Source: Tolypeutes matacus (taxonomy: Eukaryota > Chordata > Mammalia > Cingulata > Chlamyphoridae). From it: a stretch of DNA of 64,000 nucleotides. Below, piece by piece: positions 1 to 12,262 of this stretch. The notes under the pieces were generated by a model. It was not told the origin of the DNA. It searched no databases and saw nothing but the letters and a program-made list of their open reading frames with translations. The position numbers and the translations under genes were made by a program. The stretch is from NCBI GenBank assembly GCA_026826555.1, contig JAKSZT010054215.1:24031765-24095764 (forward strand), given 5' to 3'. Positions within the stretch are counted from its first letter, which is position 1, and the number at the start of each line of letters is the position of its first letter.

Positions 1-1189
1 AACTCAGGCCATACCACACCCTTGGAGCCCTGTCAACCTAACTTCCTCCCCTTAGGTATGATTCTCCTCTATGGAAATATCTATTACAAGTACTTTTGAA
101 CTGTGAAGTCTGTCTGTCACGCTGAGCTCTGCAACTCGGAATTGTCATGTGTAGAGTGACTGGCATGATACAACATCAGTGGTGGTAAAAGATTTGCTAT
201 GGACGGTGACATGTGGCAAAGAAGAATGTCAACAGCTGCCACTCACTACTATGACATCGTCCTTCAAGAAGTCTTTCTGGATCTCTGCCATTGAACTGAC
301 TCAACCAAAGCAAAGTCGCTTATATGGACCTCTTCCCTTCAATCCTACTCCCGCTTCGCTACCACGTAGGACTTACTTGCTTTTGAATTGAGGGTGCCAT
401 TTTGTCAGTGGAAAGAACATTCAAGTTTGGGGTTTTACATCTGAGGAGGATGATTGTGCTTTGATTTATTTTATTTCTAGGAGAACTTGTTCTCTACTGC
501 CCTGTGCTACATACTATTAGTTCTATGACTCCAGACTCTCTCCATTTCAAACGTCAAAACAAAGCAGAGTTTTCATCCCATTATATCTTAGGTAACTCCA
601 CTATCTTCTAAAATTTCACGGTGTGCCTTCAGAAGTGCGTAAATGCCAAGATTGGAGGCTCCTATTGAGTTTTGTGCAATATGCCTCCCTTAGTTACCTG
701 ATGCAAATAATCTTATCTTTGCTCTCGAGAGTTGTAGGCATAGCTCTAGAAATAGAATGGAGACATCCTAAATCAGCTCTGTAGAATCCCAGCCAGCAAT
801 AAGGACATTTCACCATATACCCCCACCAAAGATCATGATGCCACTCTCCAGGTAGAGGACTTGAGCTAATAGAGTCACCTATATTTGAGGCTCCATAATT
901 ATGAGTTTTCAAATTCATATTCTTAAGTCTGGTTAGATATACTTTCCCAGGAGCTAGAGTAAAATTTGGCAATTTCTAAATGTATGTGAATGGGTATTAT
1001 GCATTTGAACTTGAATTCCCTGGATTGACACCCCCCCCCCCCCCGGTTAAGTCCTTCCTCCTATATCCCTTGTTAGGATATATAATAGTCATCCTAGACT
1101 ATTCTATCTCCCTTTATAACACTCCCCCCATAAGGCCTCAGTTTCCAGATGATGTTCATTCTGCTCCTTAAATAAGCCTACTGCCCTCC
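1..1189. other. Unique intron sequence, no recognised feature
   Basis: AT-moderate sequence with only a 14-base C run at 1031-1044. No exon, repeat family or motif was recognised. Confidence 0.6.
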
Positions 1190-1785
1190 CCCACCCCATC
1201 CTTCATCCCTAGTCTACCACTCTGCTCCTGCCTACCCACCACCCCTCACAAGCACCTCTCCCACTGCTGCTAGGGTGATGGTCTCCAGTGCTGTTTCCAC
1301 TTACTCAACATCTTCCATGGCTTCAGAGGACTAACCTTAGCTTGGTGCACAGACTCTTGGTAGCCTGGCCCTTCTCTTGGCCTCCAGCCTTGTCCTTCAC
1401 CTTCACCAATCATATTCGTGTCCCAGCCATACTGAGCTGCTTATGGTTCCCTAAAGGATGCTCTCGTCATTCTCTCTGTCTTTACAAAGTCCCTTCCATT
1501 GGCCTGAAACAGCTTTATCCTGCCCTCCCCTTTTCATCATATATCCCTTTTACCAGATAACTAACACTCTTTGTTCACAATTTAAACCATTCATTGAGGG
1601 AACCTCCATGTTATTGCCAGGCCAGCCAGGGCTGGGTGCCTCTCTTCTGTGCTCAGATAGCCTCCAGAGCCAGAGAAAGGCAAGGACAAAGCTTGTTATC
1701 TCTGTTTCCAGTGCTTAACAGGAGAAGCCCAAAAGATGTTTGCTTAAGAGTAAGTGGATGCATAGATGAATGAAATGAATCAAGA
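1190..1785 (+). repeat. L2 LINE 3' end (ancient)
   Basis: The stretch is C/T-rich and matches the general L2 3' pattern: low-complexity CTCC segments, a Cys/Pro-type remnant in degenerate frames, a TAGATGAATGAAATGAAT-type end, and words such as CCTTTACCAG, TTCATTGAGGGAACC and CAGTGCTTAACAG. It is diverged, and exact boundaries are uncertain. Confidence 0.55.
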
Positions 1786-1824
1786 CTAACAAGTTACATG
1801 AGAATAAATGACTTACATTGAAGC

Positions 1825-1995
1825 ACTTCATTCATATTTCTTCACTTAAACTATCATGGCAATGACCTTAAGGGATAGGAACTATTTTTACTTCCCATTT
1901 TATTGATAAAGAAACTGAATCTGAGAGAGGTTCTATCATCATTAATAGTAAATGACAGAGGTGGGATCAGACTCCATATTTGCCATTTTCTAAAC
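1825..1995 (-). repeat. MIR SINE remnant
   Basis: The reverse-complement MIR pattern is visible: CATTTTATTGATAAAGAAACTGA, followed by AGAGAGGTT, a stretch like AAATGACAGAGGTGGGATCAGACTCC. This is an ancient tRNA-derived mammalian repeat. Confidence 0.7.
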
Positions 1996-2670
1996 CACTT
2001 CTTAATCCCTAAATAAGCCTGCTGCTGCTTTTAGTCATAGCAGGTAGCACACAGTGTTCTCATAGATTGTTCCAGCTCTCTTCTCACAGTTAACTTAAGT
2101 ATCATCCAAGGAAACACCAACTTACTGTGCTGGGGACTTTTCCTATCAGTAAAAGAGACTATGCATTTCTGAAGAGGGTGTAAAGCATCTAGCAATCTAT
2201 ATCTCATGAGCATTGTCTTTTCAGAGGCTGAAAAAGAGATTACTGCGAACGATTTCCCAACTGCAGCATAGTGCATGTTTCCTACATAGTCTATTGCCTG
2301 TCAGTGGCAGTAACTTCCTACCCTCTGGTAATGGTGAAAAAGGACCATGGGCCTTCTGAAATTCGATAAACATTTTGAAGCTCAGGGCAGAAGTATAAGA
2401 CCAATTGTACATTGTCCTCCAGGTTCCCTTCTCCTTCACTCTCTCTGGTACTTCTTGCTTGGAAGAGAATAGGGAGAGGGGAACATGGATAAAGTGGATA
2501 AATTGACTGGGTCATGATTTGCTTCTTCATGTTCTTCCACATAATTCTTTTCCTTGTCACTTTGAACTAGGACATGAAAAAAAAAATAATTTAATGATGG
2601 TGATGAGCTTAGCTTTTGTTTATAATTTTGAAACCCTTAAAGATAGACTGTTAAAGACTCTGAAGGACTC

Positions 2671-2834
2671 TTTTTTTTTTTTTTTTTTTTTTAAAGATTT
2701 TATTTATTTATTCATTTATCCCCCCCCCTTGCTGCTTGTGCTCGCTGGGTCAGCCAACCACGCCGTGCGGGTGGGCCCGCCCTCACCAGGAGGCCTCGCT
2801 GGGTCAGCTAACCACACCGTGCGGGCGGGCTTGC
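2671..2834 (-). mobile_element. Armadillo SINE (DAS type), 5' truncated with an internal duplication
   Basis: A poly(T) run is followed by TTTAAAGATTTTATTTATTTATTC, the reverse of the family's A-rich tail, and then the family body with CGCTGGGTCAGCCAACCAC. The body segment occurs twice (from 2741 and from 2795, 54 bp apart). The tRNA-like head is missing. The target-site duplication CTCTGAAGGACTC flanks it at 2658-2670 and 2835-2847. Confidence 0.85.
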
Positions 2835-4436
2835 CTCTGAAGGACTCTTGACATCAGCTGGAGCCCGTTGCCTTCTTGTTGCAAATGGGAAACTAAAGCT
2901 CAGAAATGTTGAGACTTGGTCAGTACCATGCTGCAGTCTTGCTTATATGGACCCACACAATACAATTTAAATTCCAATATTCATGCAACATTGAAGGTTT
3001 TCTTGATGTCTCTGTCCCCTCTTTCTTCAAAAGAGCACAGAGCCATCCTCAACTATAAAGAAATACTAGTAGCAGCCGGAAACACATACTGAAGAATTTT
3101 CTGGACTAGTGTCCCTTTGTTCAACTACCACTGAATTGCACTGTCACTGAGCCAGAGGGTGTCGTTTGCTTGTAAATACTGAGTTTTTGAAATGTCACTG
3201 TAACACTGGAAAAATGTTGTCTCAGAAGGTTGCCAAAGTGACAGAATCCCGACATTGTAAATGCCAGCCAACACAAGTGCTCATAAATGACAGGAATAAA
3301 ATATACTTGACTAAATCCATAATAATCACTGATAACACTGTTTACCCTCAGTGACCAGGAACTGTGAACTTGGATAAAAAGCACATGTGTGCAGATATCA
3401 TTAATGTGTCTGAGCCTCTAGCCTTTCCAGAATATTTTGATAGAAAAGCTCCCTAAATATGTAAAAGCTTTACAATAACTAAGAAGCAAGTGTGCAAGAT
3501 AGGGCATCAGTCAGCCCTAATGGAGTTGGAGAGAGCGTTGACTATCATTCCGTACTGGGAGGACTGATACCACCTCCATTGTTCTGGTCAGAACCAAGCC
3601 ATAAGACAGGCCTACCCAGGGCAGTTGATACTCTTATTTTCCAGCCCTACATTCCCAGAAGGTCCGTTTGCCATAAGCAAGAGCCCACAGGCATACCACA
3701 TTCTGGGGAGAAAAAAACATGTGGAATGAATTTAGAGATTCAAAGCTTCAGAACAACAAAGAGCAGGATCCTATGAGTACCTGCCACTTGACTTTGACTT
3801 TAGAGGGACAGATATGATGGTCACCCCCGCCCCCCAGTCCTAATATTTCTATGCCCCAGGTCCTCTCTGTGGAAAAGATTACCTCCTCCCTTCTATTCTA
3901 GCATACAAATGGCACCTGGATATCAGGGGCTCTAAGAGGAAATGTACAAGTTGGCCAACCAGTGCCCCCTTAGCCTCTATGGTATGGCTACTCTTGCTTC
4001 TCAACTGAAGTTGCCTCATATCCCCATCTCCCCAGGAATGCTCAGGGGACAGTGGAGACTTCTTGGAAGAGGGATGGAGTCTCTGGTATTTCAACTAGAA
4101 ATCCAGCAGCTGAAAGAGAGCCTAGTCCTGGTGCACTGCCTGGGAGCGGCTCCCATCACTGCAGAAGCTGTGGATGTGGACGAACTGGGATGCCTGAAAT
4201 GGACTCCTTGACTTTCGTGTGTGTGTGTAAAACTCTTTTACTTTCACTCTGACACACTCCTGTATGGTTTGAATTTTTGACTGGGAGCATCATGTCTTTA
4301 AGTAAACATAAAAGACCCTTTTCAGTATTGCAAATATCTAGTGCTGATGAGATTTTGGGAAAATAGCAAAATTATACATTGCAAATATGACCAAGAACTT
4401 ACTGTAATTGTGTGTCATAGATTTTTATGTTTAGGA

Positions 4437-4498
4437 AAGAATCACCAAGAAGGATTCATTCTTGGTGATTCTTGATCTTCTGACATCAGTCAGAAGAT
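4437..4498. repeat. Two adjacent perfect inverted repeats (twin hairpins)
   Basis: The first hairpin has 15-bp perfect arms (AAGAATCACCAAGAA and its complement) with a 7-base loop GGATTCA, at 4437-4473. One base later a second has 10-bp perfect arms (ATCTTCTGAC) with a 4-base loop ATCA, at 4475-4498. The arms are not simple repeats. No known MITE was recognised. Confidence 0.9.
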
Positions 4499-5843
4499 GT
4501 CCGTTTTAGTATTAGCTGGAACGATAGCAAAGAGTCTGAATGTCCAAGGCTATGGTATCTGAAGACAATGGGAAGGTCTTGTATTTTGGTGTTCATGAAT
4601 GGTGGCTATGTGGATGATAATACAGTTTTATACGAGTCTGGGCAGGGGATAGAACAGGAGTGTCCTTGTCCCTTAGAAACCCAGTGGATTGGTCTGGCAT
4701 CCTGGAGACATGGTCATTCAACCCTGCCATGGGGATTCCCTGGCTGAAGATCAAATGTGCTTCTCTGGATACCTGGCAGCTGGCAGGAGGCAGGGCCTGC
4801 TGCCCTGGTTTGACTGATGAGGTGTAGGTGTTAGTATTGGAAAGACGGCGGCTGGTCTCGGGCTCTGCCCTGGCAGTGCTCCTGCTTGTGGGTCATGAAT
4901 GCAGACAGAGATTAAATGGCTTCTTACATTTCTCTCAAAGAAAGACAGCTTTGTCTTCCAGGGATGAGCTAGATGGCAGTGGCCATGGGAACATTCTTTG
5001 GTCTGATTGCCGAGGCTCTCCAAGGCATTGCCTACTATGTGCCATCTCTGAGCCTTTGCCTTTGGTGTCAGGGGAGCTGGAGCAAGCCTGGAAAATCCTC
5101 GTGGCAGACCCTTGCCTTGAATTTTGACTTTTTCTTTGACTCTCAAAAGACAAAGGACACTTAACCTCAATATCAGCTCTTCCCATTTCTCCTTTTCACT
5201 CTCCAATAGTCTTTAAAAATTATTTTTAAAGACTTCTGGGTTATTTTTTTGGGGGTGGTGGCAGGCACAATGGACTCTTGTGTGGGATAACTGTAGGAGC
5301 AGTCTTGAATCAAAATGGCAGGCATGAGATGGTTGGGGAACATCCCAGAAAGAGATGCTAAATCAGGACCAAGTTTAAATGAGGCTGTATTTTGTTCAAA
5401 TGCATCTTTATTTAAATCAAACTTCAGTTGTTGCGGCTTCTCCACTACAGGTGAATAGCCACAAATTTAACTCTGTGTCTCCTTCTGTTATTCCCCCTTG
5501 TTTTTCTTCCTGTCTCTTCTGCTTCCAATAGCTGCTCTTTTAGAAACCAGAAGAGAAGAGAAGTAAAAAATAAATAAATAAAAGTTATCTTTACTCCCAG
5601 TGGGCATAAATACCTTATGGGTAGTGAGTTTAGCATTTAACGACTAGTTAGAGAGGGTATCTTTGAGCTCAAGAGTTAGTCCTCATTGAAAGAATTAAGT
5701 GTAAGGTTTTGGGAACTCATTTTTCTGGTCCCCAGATACCATTTAACTCCATTTCCTGATTCTTTCCACCCCTACTCCCAATAAATAGTTGAGCACTTTA
5801 AGCTCAAAATCTGTAGCCTTCTCTAGAAGGAAGTATCTACCAG

Positions 5844-5860
5844 TTGCCCCCTGGTGGCCA
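5844..5860 (-). promoter_or_regulatory. Near-consensus CTCF binding motif
   Basis: Read on the minus strand this is TGGCCACCAGGGGGCAA. It matches the 15 core bases TGGCCACCAGGGGGC of the known CTCF matrix without a mismatch. It lies in a short non-repetitive stretch of the upstream TCF4 intron. CTCF anchors chromatin loops in an orientation-dependent way, and this motif points toward lower coordinates. Occupancy cannot be read from sequence. Confidence 0.7.
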
Positions 5861-8593
5861 GAAAAGGAAAAGACAAGATGGGCACTGGATAAAAAGGTCA
5901 GGCAGATTGCTTTGCCTCTTTTTTTCTAATGCTTACTTCTGTTTATCTATAATGGGTCTTCTCTTTTCAGTATCAGTGTGAACCAGCTCTGCACAGGTTA
6001 GGGCATCACTGTATTCCTTTTGGGCATCATTTTTGCTGGAGGAAGTTGTTCCCTTGTCCTTGTTCTCCAATCCCATTGGTCTGATTTTTGTTTCCACACA
6101 TATCCCATTAACCCGAGCCTTTCTAACAGTACAAACTGATTCTGGGGTGAGTGAGCAAGCGAGCAGGAGAACAGGAACAGTGGAAGACTGCACATGCTGT
6201 CACCTCATGTGCTGGTGTGAGGAGTACTGGGAAGGCCTGTGATTTTATAGGCAGACTGATTAGTCAAGCACTTGTCACCTCCATCGCTGCTCTTGCCTGC
6301 TCATTGGCCTGCCGGGTGTGAGCACACCATCTAATTGACAGCTGTCTGTTGTCAGAGGGCCATCTTTTCTCCTTTTCAGTGTGACTGAACACTGCTGAGA
6401 CATCTGCAGAGCTTTCGGCAGCTCTGACAGGGTTGCCCTGCCTGCCAGCCCTCAGACTCAAAAGGGAGCATAATCGAAGCGCTCAGAAGGACTATTACCT
6501 CATTGACCCTCTTGACTAGATTGGCAAAAACAAGTCCCTTTTTTGAGGTGACTTCAAGTCCAGCATAGAAGAGGAAGCTTCGAAGAGGAAGACATGAGAT
6601 GCAAAGTCAGGATGAACTTGGCCAGTAGGAAGTAAAAATGTCTTGGTAGTAATTGGTCACGGGGTTTCAGTGAGTCTGATTATATAGAATGGGTTAGGTT
6701 ATGAGTTCCTTTGCAGGATAAACCCAGGTTTTTGTAAAGTGGGTTAAACAGAAGCAGGGCTTATCTCAATGCTGGGATCACATCCTTTGTGTCTTGCTTA
6801 GAAGGTCATAACGGAAGATTTGGCATCTGTAGCTACAGCAGGGCTTTGGATGCCTGCAGTTTTGGATGATGATTGTTCTTTTTCTTTCCCTGCCAGTCCT
6901 GATGCTTCCCTTTTTGGGATAGATTCCAGAATCTCCCTGTTAAGTGAGTTATGTTCTCCTCAGATGAATGCCTGTGTACTGTGTGGAAGGCGTGGCCAAG
7001 CCTGCAGAAATGGGGACAGCCTCTCTAGGACACTTCCTAGAAACCAGGCTGGACTTCTGTGATGGGGCAATAGTTTAAATGATTGTATGAAGTTCAGCTT
7101 GCGAGTTTGAATGCTTCACTTTGTGCCTTCCCATTGTGTTTCCAAATGAAGCTCTATTTATTTGAGCATCCACCAGGGTTGGTACCACACTATACAGACA
7201 TGATGGGCTTGATTTGGATCGAGTCACGAGGTGCTGGTAGGTTGGACATGATTTAGTGGTTCTTAAGGTTAACAGGAGGAAACATTTCCCTGCATTCATT
7301 TTTTTTTTTTTTTAATTATTTAGAGAAGGTCACTGTGTGGGAGTACTGAATACATTGTTTTTACTCTTTTCCTTTGTTTTATAAAGTTCTTCTCACTCAT
7401 TATTTGCAAATTTCCAAGCTTTTGTTATTGAACCTCCGTGAGAAAGGAAGTATCTGAGGAATCTTGAGTAATTTGTTTCAGACTTTCTTCATCTTAGTGT
7501 TAAACAGATGTAGTCCCATTTTGGGATTGTAGTGGAGAAAGGTGGGATCATTAAACTAGTTGGAGAAAACCCAGACAAGTAGAGAGAAAAGACTCATTTT
7601 CCAAGTTGTCCCTTATAGCTTAAGATAGGAATAATAGAAAAGAATGTTTGGAACTGAGCAGCTCCCAGACTCGGGAGTTAGATAATAAAACTCTTGTCCT
7701 GATACCATGTTAAGGCTCAGTTCCTCAGCAAAATGAAGGCTTGACCTGGACGGTTTATAAGATCCCTGCTAGCCCAGGTGCCTGTGAATATCAGAATAGC
7801 TAAGCGGGGAAGGATAATAGACACTGGGAACCTTTGACCACATCAGAAATCCATGACATACTCCCAAAACAGTATCAGGCAAGGACTCTTTGCCCATGAG
7901 GGGTATAATAATAAATACAGAAAGTATTTGAAAGATTTACATTTAGCCTCCACTAACTTTTTCTTAATTTCTGTTTAGTATAAGTGATAAATGATTTCCC
8001 TTTTTTAAAAAAAGTTAAATGAAGGTCATGGGTATGGACAGAGAGGGTTGAGCCAAAAGAGACTTCTGACCCACCTGCATTGTCATAACCCCTTTTGGAA
8101 GATAGTTTTGTCTGAGATACTGGGAGAGCTATGGATCTCAGTCTTCTCCTACTGTATTTGATTGATTCTAAGACATGTTTGTTTGTTTTTTTCACATTTT
8201 TAACATCTTGGAAATTTATGACCTGTCAATTTAATTGGCTTTTTTTTTTTTTCTTGGTAGTAAATAGGTAATGATGTATCTTACAATCAATGGTATCTAA
8301 CATTTGATGAAATACAATTCTAAGGGAAGAGAACAAGAATTGAGAAAGGCTAAGTGGCTTCTTTACATCAGTGCTGACAAAAGCTGTGAATGATCTTTCC
8401 AATCACCTTGAAGAATACAAATTGCCTTAGGAGGGCAATTCACGCACAAAGTGTACCACCCAGCACTAGTGCGGTATTTGAGTAAGGAGGGAATGCATGC
8501 TGATACGAATTGATGTAGAAGGACTATGCTGGGACTTATTTAGCAACTTGCACTCCTTGGCTTTTATCACATTTTCTTTGTGGAATTACTACC

Positions 8594-9296
8594 TGTATTA
8601 GTCAGCCAAAGGGGTGCTGATGCAAAGTACCAGAAATCTGTTGGGTTTTATAAAGGGTATTTATTTGGGGTAGAAGCTTACAGCTATCAGGCCCTAAAGA
8701 GTCCAACTAAAGGTACCATAAGAGGGACTTTCTCGCCCAGAGTCATTTGACACATGTTGAGCAAGATAGCAGGCGATGTCTGTGAGGGTTTCAGCCTTCC
8801 TCTTCCTCCTAAAGCTCCGTGGTCCTAGCTCCATCCATTCTCAGCTGTAGAATAGCATAAGGTTTGTCTCTCTCCTCAGGGCTCATTTCTCTCCAGGCTT
8901 TCTCAGCTACTCTGCTCTCTCCATAAGGTCAACTGTAGACTATGAGGCTCATCTCTCTTCCTGGGGCCTCTGCTGTCTCTAATAGAGCTTTCTTTCTTTC
9001 CTCATGTATCTGCTTCTCTGTGTTCTCCTCTGTGCATTTACTTCCCAGGGCTCCAGCATCAAAAACTCAAACTCTCTCCTCTGCTGTGTCACTTTCCCTG
9101 TGAATCCCTGCCCACCAAAGGGGTGGGGACTCAACGTCCTACTGATGTGGCCAAATCAAAGCCCTAATCATAATTTAATCAAGTAAAAGTGAAACCTCCG
9201 AATTTAATACAATCTAATATGCCCAGAGGAACAGACCAGTTTACAAACACATCAGTATTTCTTTTTGGAATTCATCAACAATATCAAACTGCTACA
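8594..9296. mobile_element. LTR-like element, solo (xenarthran, ERVL/MaLR-like)
   Basis: The element begins TGTATTAGTCAGCC and ends AACTGCTACA (TG...CA). It is flanked by CTACC and CTACT, a 5-bp duplication with one mismatch. It is about 80 percent alike by eye with 15464-16043, including TACCAGAAATCTGTTGG near the start and CCAGAGGAACAGACCAGT near the end. There is no coding capacity. LTR class is inferred from the ends and duplication length. Confidence 0.6.
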
Positions 9297-9439
9297 CTAC
9301 TGTATCACTGATCCAGAAATTCCAAATATCTTCTCCAGAAGGTCAAGGGTTTTTGCCAGTTTCTAAGCCACAACTATTCTCACCTGTGTTCACTCTTGGT
9401 CAGTGGTCAGTCAGTCACTTAGCACTTGTGTCCCCATGT

Positions 9440-9605
9440 ATAATTTTTAGAGCTGCTTGATACCTTAGTGATCATATAATCCAACTCCATACATTAAGAC
9501 ACTTGTCAGAGGTGGAAACTTAGTGTGAATCTGGACAGAACCCCCAGGGTACCTGATTCTCATTTTTGACATTCTTTCCACTAAGCTCCATACCACGTAA
9601 TGAAA
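9440..9605 (-). repeat. MIR-like ancient SINE remnant
   Basis: The word order resembles a mammalian core-SINE in reverse: ATCCAACTCCATACATTAAGA, then GAGGTGGAAACTTAG, then CTTTCCACTAAGCTCCATACC. Diverged, and the family is uncertain. Confidence 0.4.
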
Positions 9606-10357
9606 ACGAGGTTGACTATAAAACACAGATTCTGTACATATTTTGTTTGTATTTTTGAGTGTTGCACTTGTACTTTTATATAAGTGAATATAGTTGTGTT
9701 CCTTGGTTTGTATTTCTGAATGTTACACTTGTTTTTCTGCCTGTTACACTTTCAAATTCATAGTTGATTTAACAGCAGACAAAAGACAATCTTGTCATAT
9801 ACAGTTTTAATATATACCACACTCTCTTCTACAGTAACAACAGTGGATCATTTTTAGTGAACTCAGTGGTTGTTGAGAATGCCAAAGTAGCAGGCACAGA
9901 GATTTCTGTGCAGGACTGTACTTACTTAGCAAGTTTAGTGTAAAAGCTGTCAGTGCAGCTAATGATACCGCAGCTGACTGCAGCCCTGGCCCGGTTGTGT
10001 TACTTCTGCAAACCTAGGGTGTTCACCTTTGAAAAGTGAATCTGGATTTAGTTTTTTTTCTAAAATTAACTCTAAGCTCTTTGAATGTGAACATAATAGG
10101 AGTATATCACATGTTAATATCATACATATTCATTTCTAATTAAATATTGTAAATGATATGTTTTAATTACACAATTATTTTCCTAGACATTCTATCCTAT
10201 TCTTTGCTTTGAAACTGATGGTAGGGTGAGAAGATAGTTGAATCCTAATTTTTTAAACTCAATTAATATGTGACTTTTTAAAAAAATTGAGGTATGTTTT
10301 GTGTCATACTTCTCATTGAAAGAGAGACCAAGAGTAAAATAATGTTAATTTAATTTT

Positions 10358-10535
10358 TTTTTTTAAAGATTTTATTTATTTATTCATTTATCCCCCCCTT
10401 GCTGCTTGTGCTCGCTGGGTCAGCTAACCACGCCACGCGGGCGGGCTTGCCTTCACCAGGAGGCCCCGGGAACCGAACCTGGGGCTTCCCATATGGTAAA
10501 CGGGAGCCCTACTGATTGAGCCACAGCCGCTTCCC
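10358..10535 (-). mobile_element. Armadillo SINE (DAS type), full length
   Basis: On the minus strand it reads GGGAAGCGGCTGTGGCTCA, with box A TGGCTCAATCAG and box B GGTTCGGTTCC. The body is the same as in the 2.7-kb element, with a tail of GATAAATGAATAAATAAATAAAATC. It is flanked by perfect 12-bp target duplications TAATTTAATTTT at 10346-10357 and 10536-10547. Confidence 0.92.
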
Positions 10536-11022
10536 TAATTTAATTTTAAAATTAATAAACTAGCACAAGGTGATTTAAAAATACCCTGAAGATCACACAG
10601 GACCAATACTCCAATGAATAACACCATAATTTAAATTTTCCCAGATAGCTCCTTATATAATTTAATCTTTAAGGCTGAAAACTGACTTACAAGTCATGGT
10701 GTGGTGGATAAGAGTAGTGGTGGTTGCTAAATATTCAGGAATTTCAAGAGCTGGCTATTGAACCGTGGGTGGCTTGAAATCAGCCACAATGGGAGTATTT
10801 ACACCTTGACAATCAGCAAACATTGCCTATCAGCTCCCCACCCCCAAGCTGTTATGTGAGCACACCACTGCGAGAGTAAAGGACTGACATCTATTGTATA
10901 ACTGACCTTATTTCTATTACTGTTCTTCTTGTTATTAATTATATCTTTTAAATGCTATGTTTAAACTTTCTGGGTAAGAGTGTGGAAAGTGACCATGAAG
11001 CTGAGTAAGAAAACTGTATCTT

Positions 11023-11046
11023 GGGGTTGGGGTTGGGGGTGGGGGG
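11023..11046 (+). other. G-quadruplex motif (sense strand of TCF4 intron)
   Basis: Four G runs of 4, 4, 5 and 6 are separated by loops of TT, TT and T. Tetrads of four G with 1-2-base loops are among the most stable quadruplex designs. The motif is on the transcribed-sense strand, so it could form in pre-mRNA as well as DNA. Confidence 0.8.
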
Positions 11047-12099
11047 AAGAAGCCTGTGCCATTGGAGTGCTGTGCCTTTATCCTCTCTCCCTTGCTCCAG
11101 GCAAATTTCCTGGCTTTCCTCCAGCAGATGGGAGGCCTCCTCTGCTTCCCAGGGACACGCCCCCTCCTCCGTGCTCCTGGAGCACTTGCTGAGGGCCTCC
11201 ATGGCTGCTTCCCTCTGCAGTGGACTTTTTGCTCATGGGTTTGACTCCTCCTGTTCAAGTCAGAGGCCCCAGTGGGCTGGCGCTTATTTATTTGTGCCGA
11301 CACGTTGTCTAAGGGACAACATTGCTGGCCAGTTTGTTGAATTAATACATTAAACTGGGTTCTGTATATAGATTTGGATGTTTTTTCAAATCTCCTTTTC
11401 TGGCTCCCTCATCTTTCACCAAAGATGCCTCTTAATAAAAAGAGGAAGAAGAAATGCCTCACATTTTCCTACATTTTCATTTTGATATAAATAACTGTTA
11501 TTGATAAATTCAGTCACAAGTAGGTTAAATGTTATTTGTAAGAGGGAGGACCATCACTGAATTGAGATGAAATGTATCAGAAAATGTTACATAACTGTGA
11601 ATTCAACACATTTTGGAAATAGAATTTTGAGATAATTTTAGTGCTAGGCTAGTTTTGTAAGAGAGATCTTATTTTAAGCCTTTATCCAAGCAACTTTTGT
11701 GCCTATCATACTAGCCTGCATTCAAACGTCTTATTTCCTTGTGCTTCCTCTTTGGAACATTCCTCCTTTGTTATCTGCTTTTGCTTATGAAAACTAGTGT
11801 AGATAATGGGGATTCTCATGTTGCCCGTTGATTTTAAATCTTCTTCCTCAGCCATGAGCAGTTTTCTAGAAATGTTAATAAACAGTGTAGTTCTCTGCCT
11901 ATCATATACAAGAGCAGAGGGAAGTTTGATGCATGTTAGAGAATCCACAATTTGACTAGTCTACCTCTAACCCATTACATGCAGACCAAAGTCATGTCTA
12001 AAGCACTTATTTGGTGGTGGTTACGGGTGTGTCCCTTCAGCCACACCTGAGTGTCCATCCTACTCCATTGATGAAACGCATGGCCCAGGCACGGTATTT

Positions 12100-12262
12100 A
12101 AACCTGCCAGACCTCCGGTGTCCTCATCTGTGAATGGTGCTAATTTTAGCACCTTCTTCATAGGGTATTGTAAGGATTGAGTAATTTAATGAATGTAAGA
12201 CACTTAGAAGAGTGTCTGCACCATGGATTGTGCTCAATAAATATTAGCTGTTATTGTTATTA
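12100..12262 (+). repeat. MIR SINE remnant
   Basis: Classic MIR 3' half: CCTCATCTGTGAATGG, then CTTCATAGGGTATTGTAAGGA, then TGCTCAATAAATATTAGCTG. The 5' part lies upstream in poorer condition. Confidence 0.85.

Larger units (their letters stand above)
2850..8590. other. Mostly unique intron sequence
   Basis: Contains the twin hairpin (4437-4498) and the CTCF motif (5844-5860). The open frame at 4751-5206 on the minus strand (151 codons) has no domain and is judged chance. A T16 run lies near 7300. Weak MIR-like words near 7700-7790 were too diverged to call. Confidence 0.55.

Noticed and set aside
4751..5206. Longest open frame in the window (151 codons, minus strand)
   Set aside because: No domain, no splice-site or promoter support, and overlapping open frames on both strands in GC-richer sequence. 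Judged a chance frame.
8594..9296. Open frame 9004-9186 inside the LTR-like element as a retroviral protein
   Set aside because: Only 60 codons, no retroviral motif, and lies in a non-coding LTR-like sequence.
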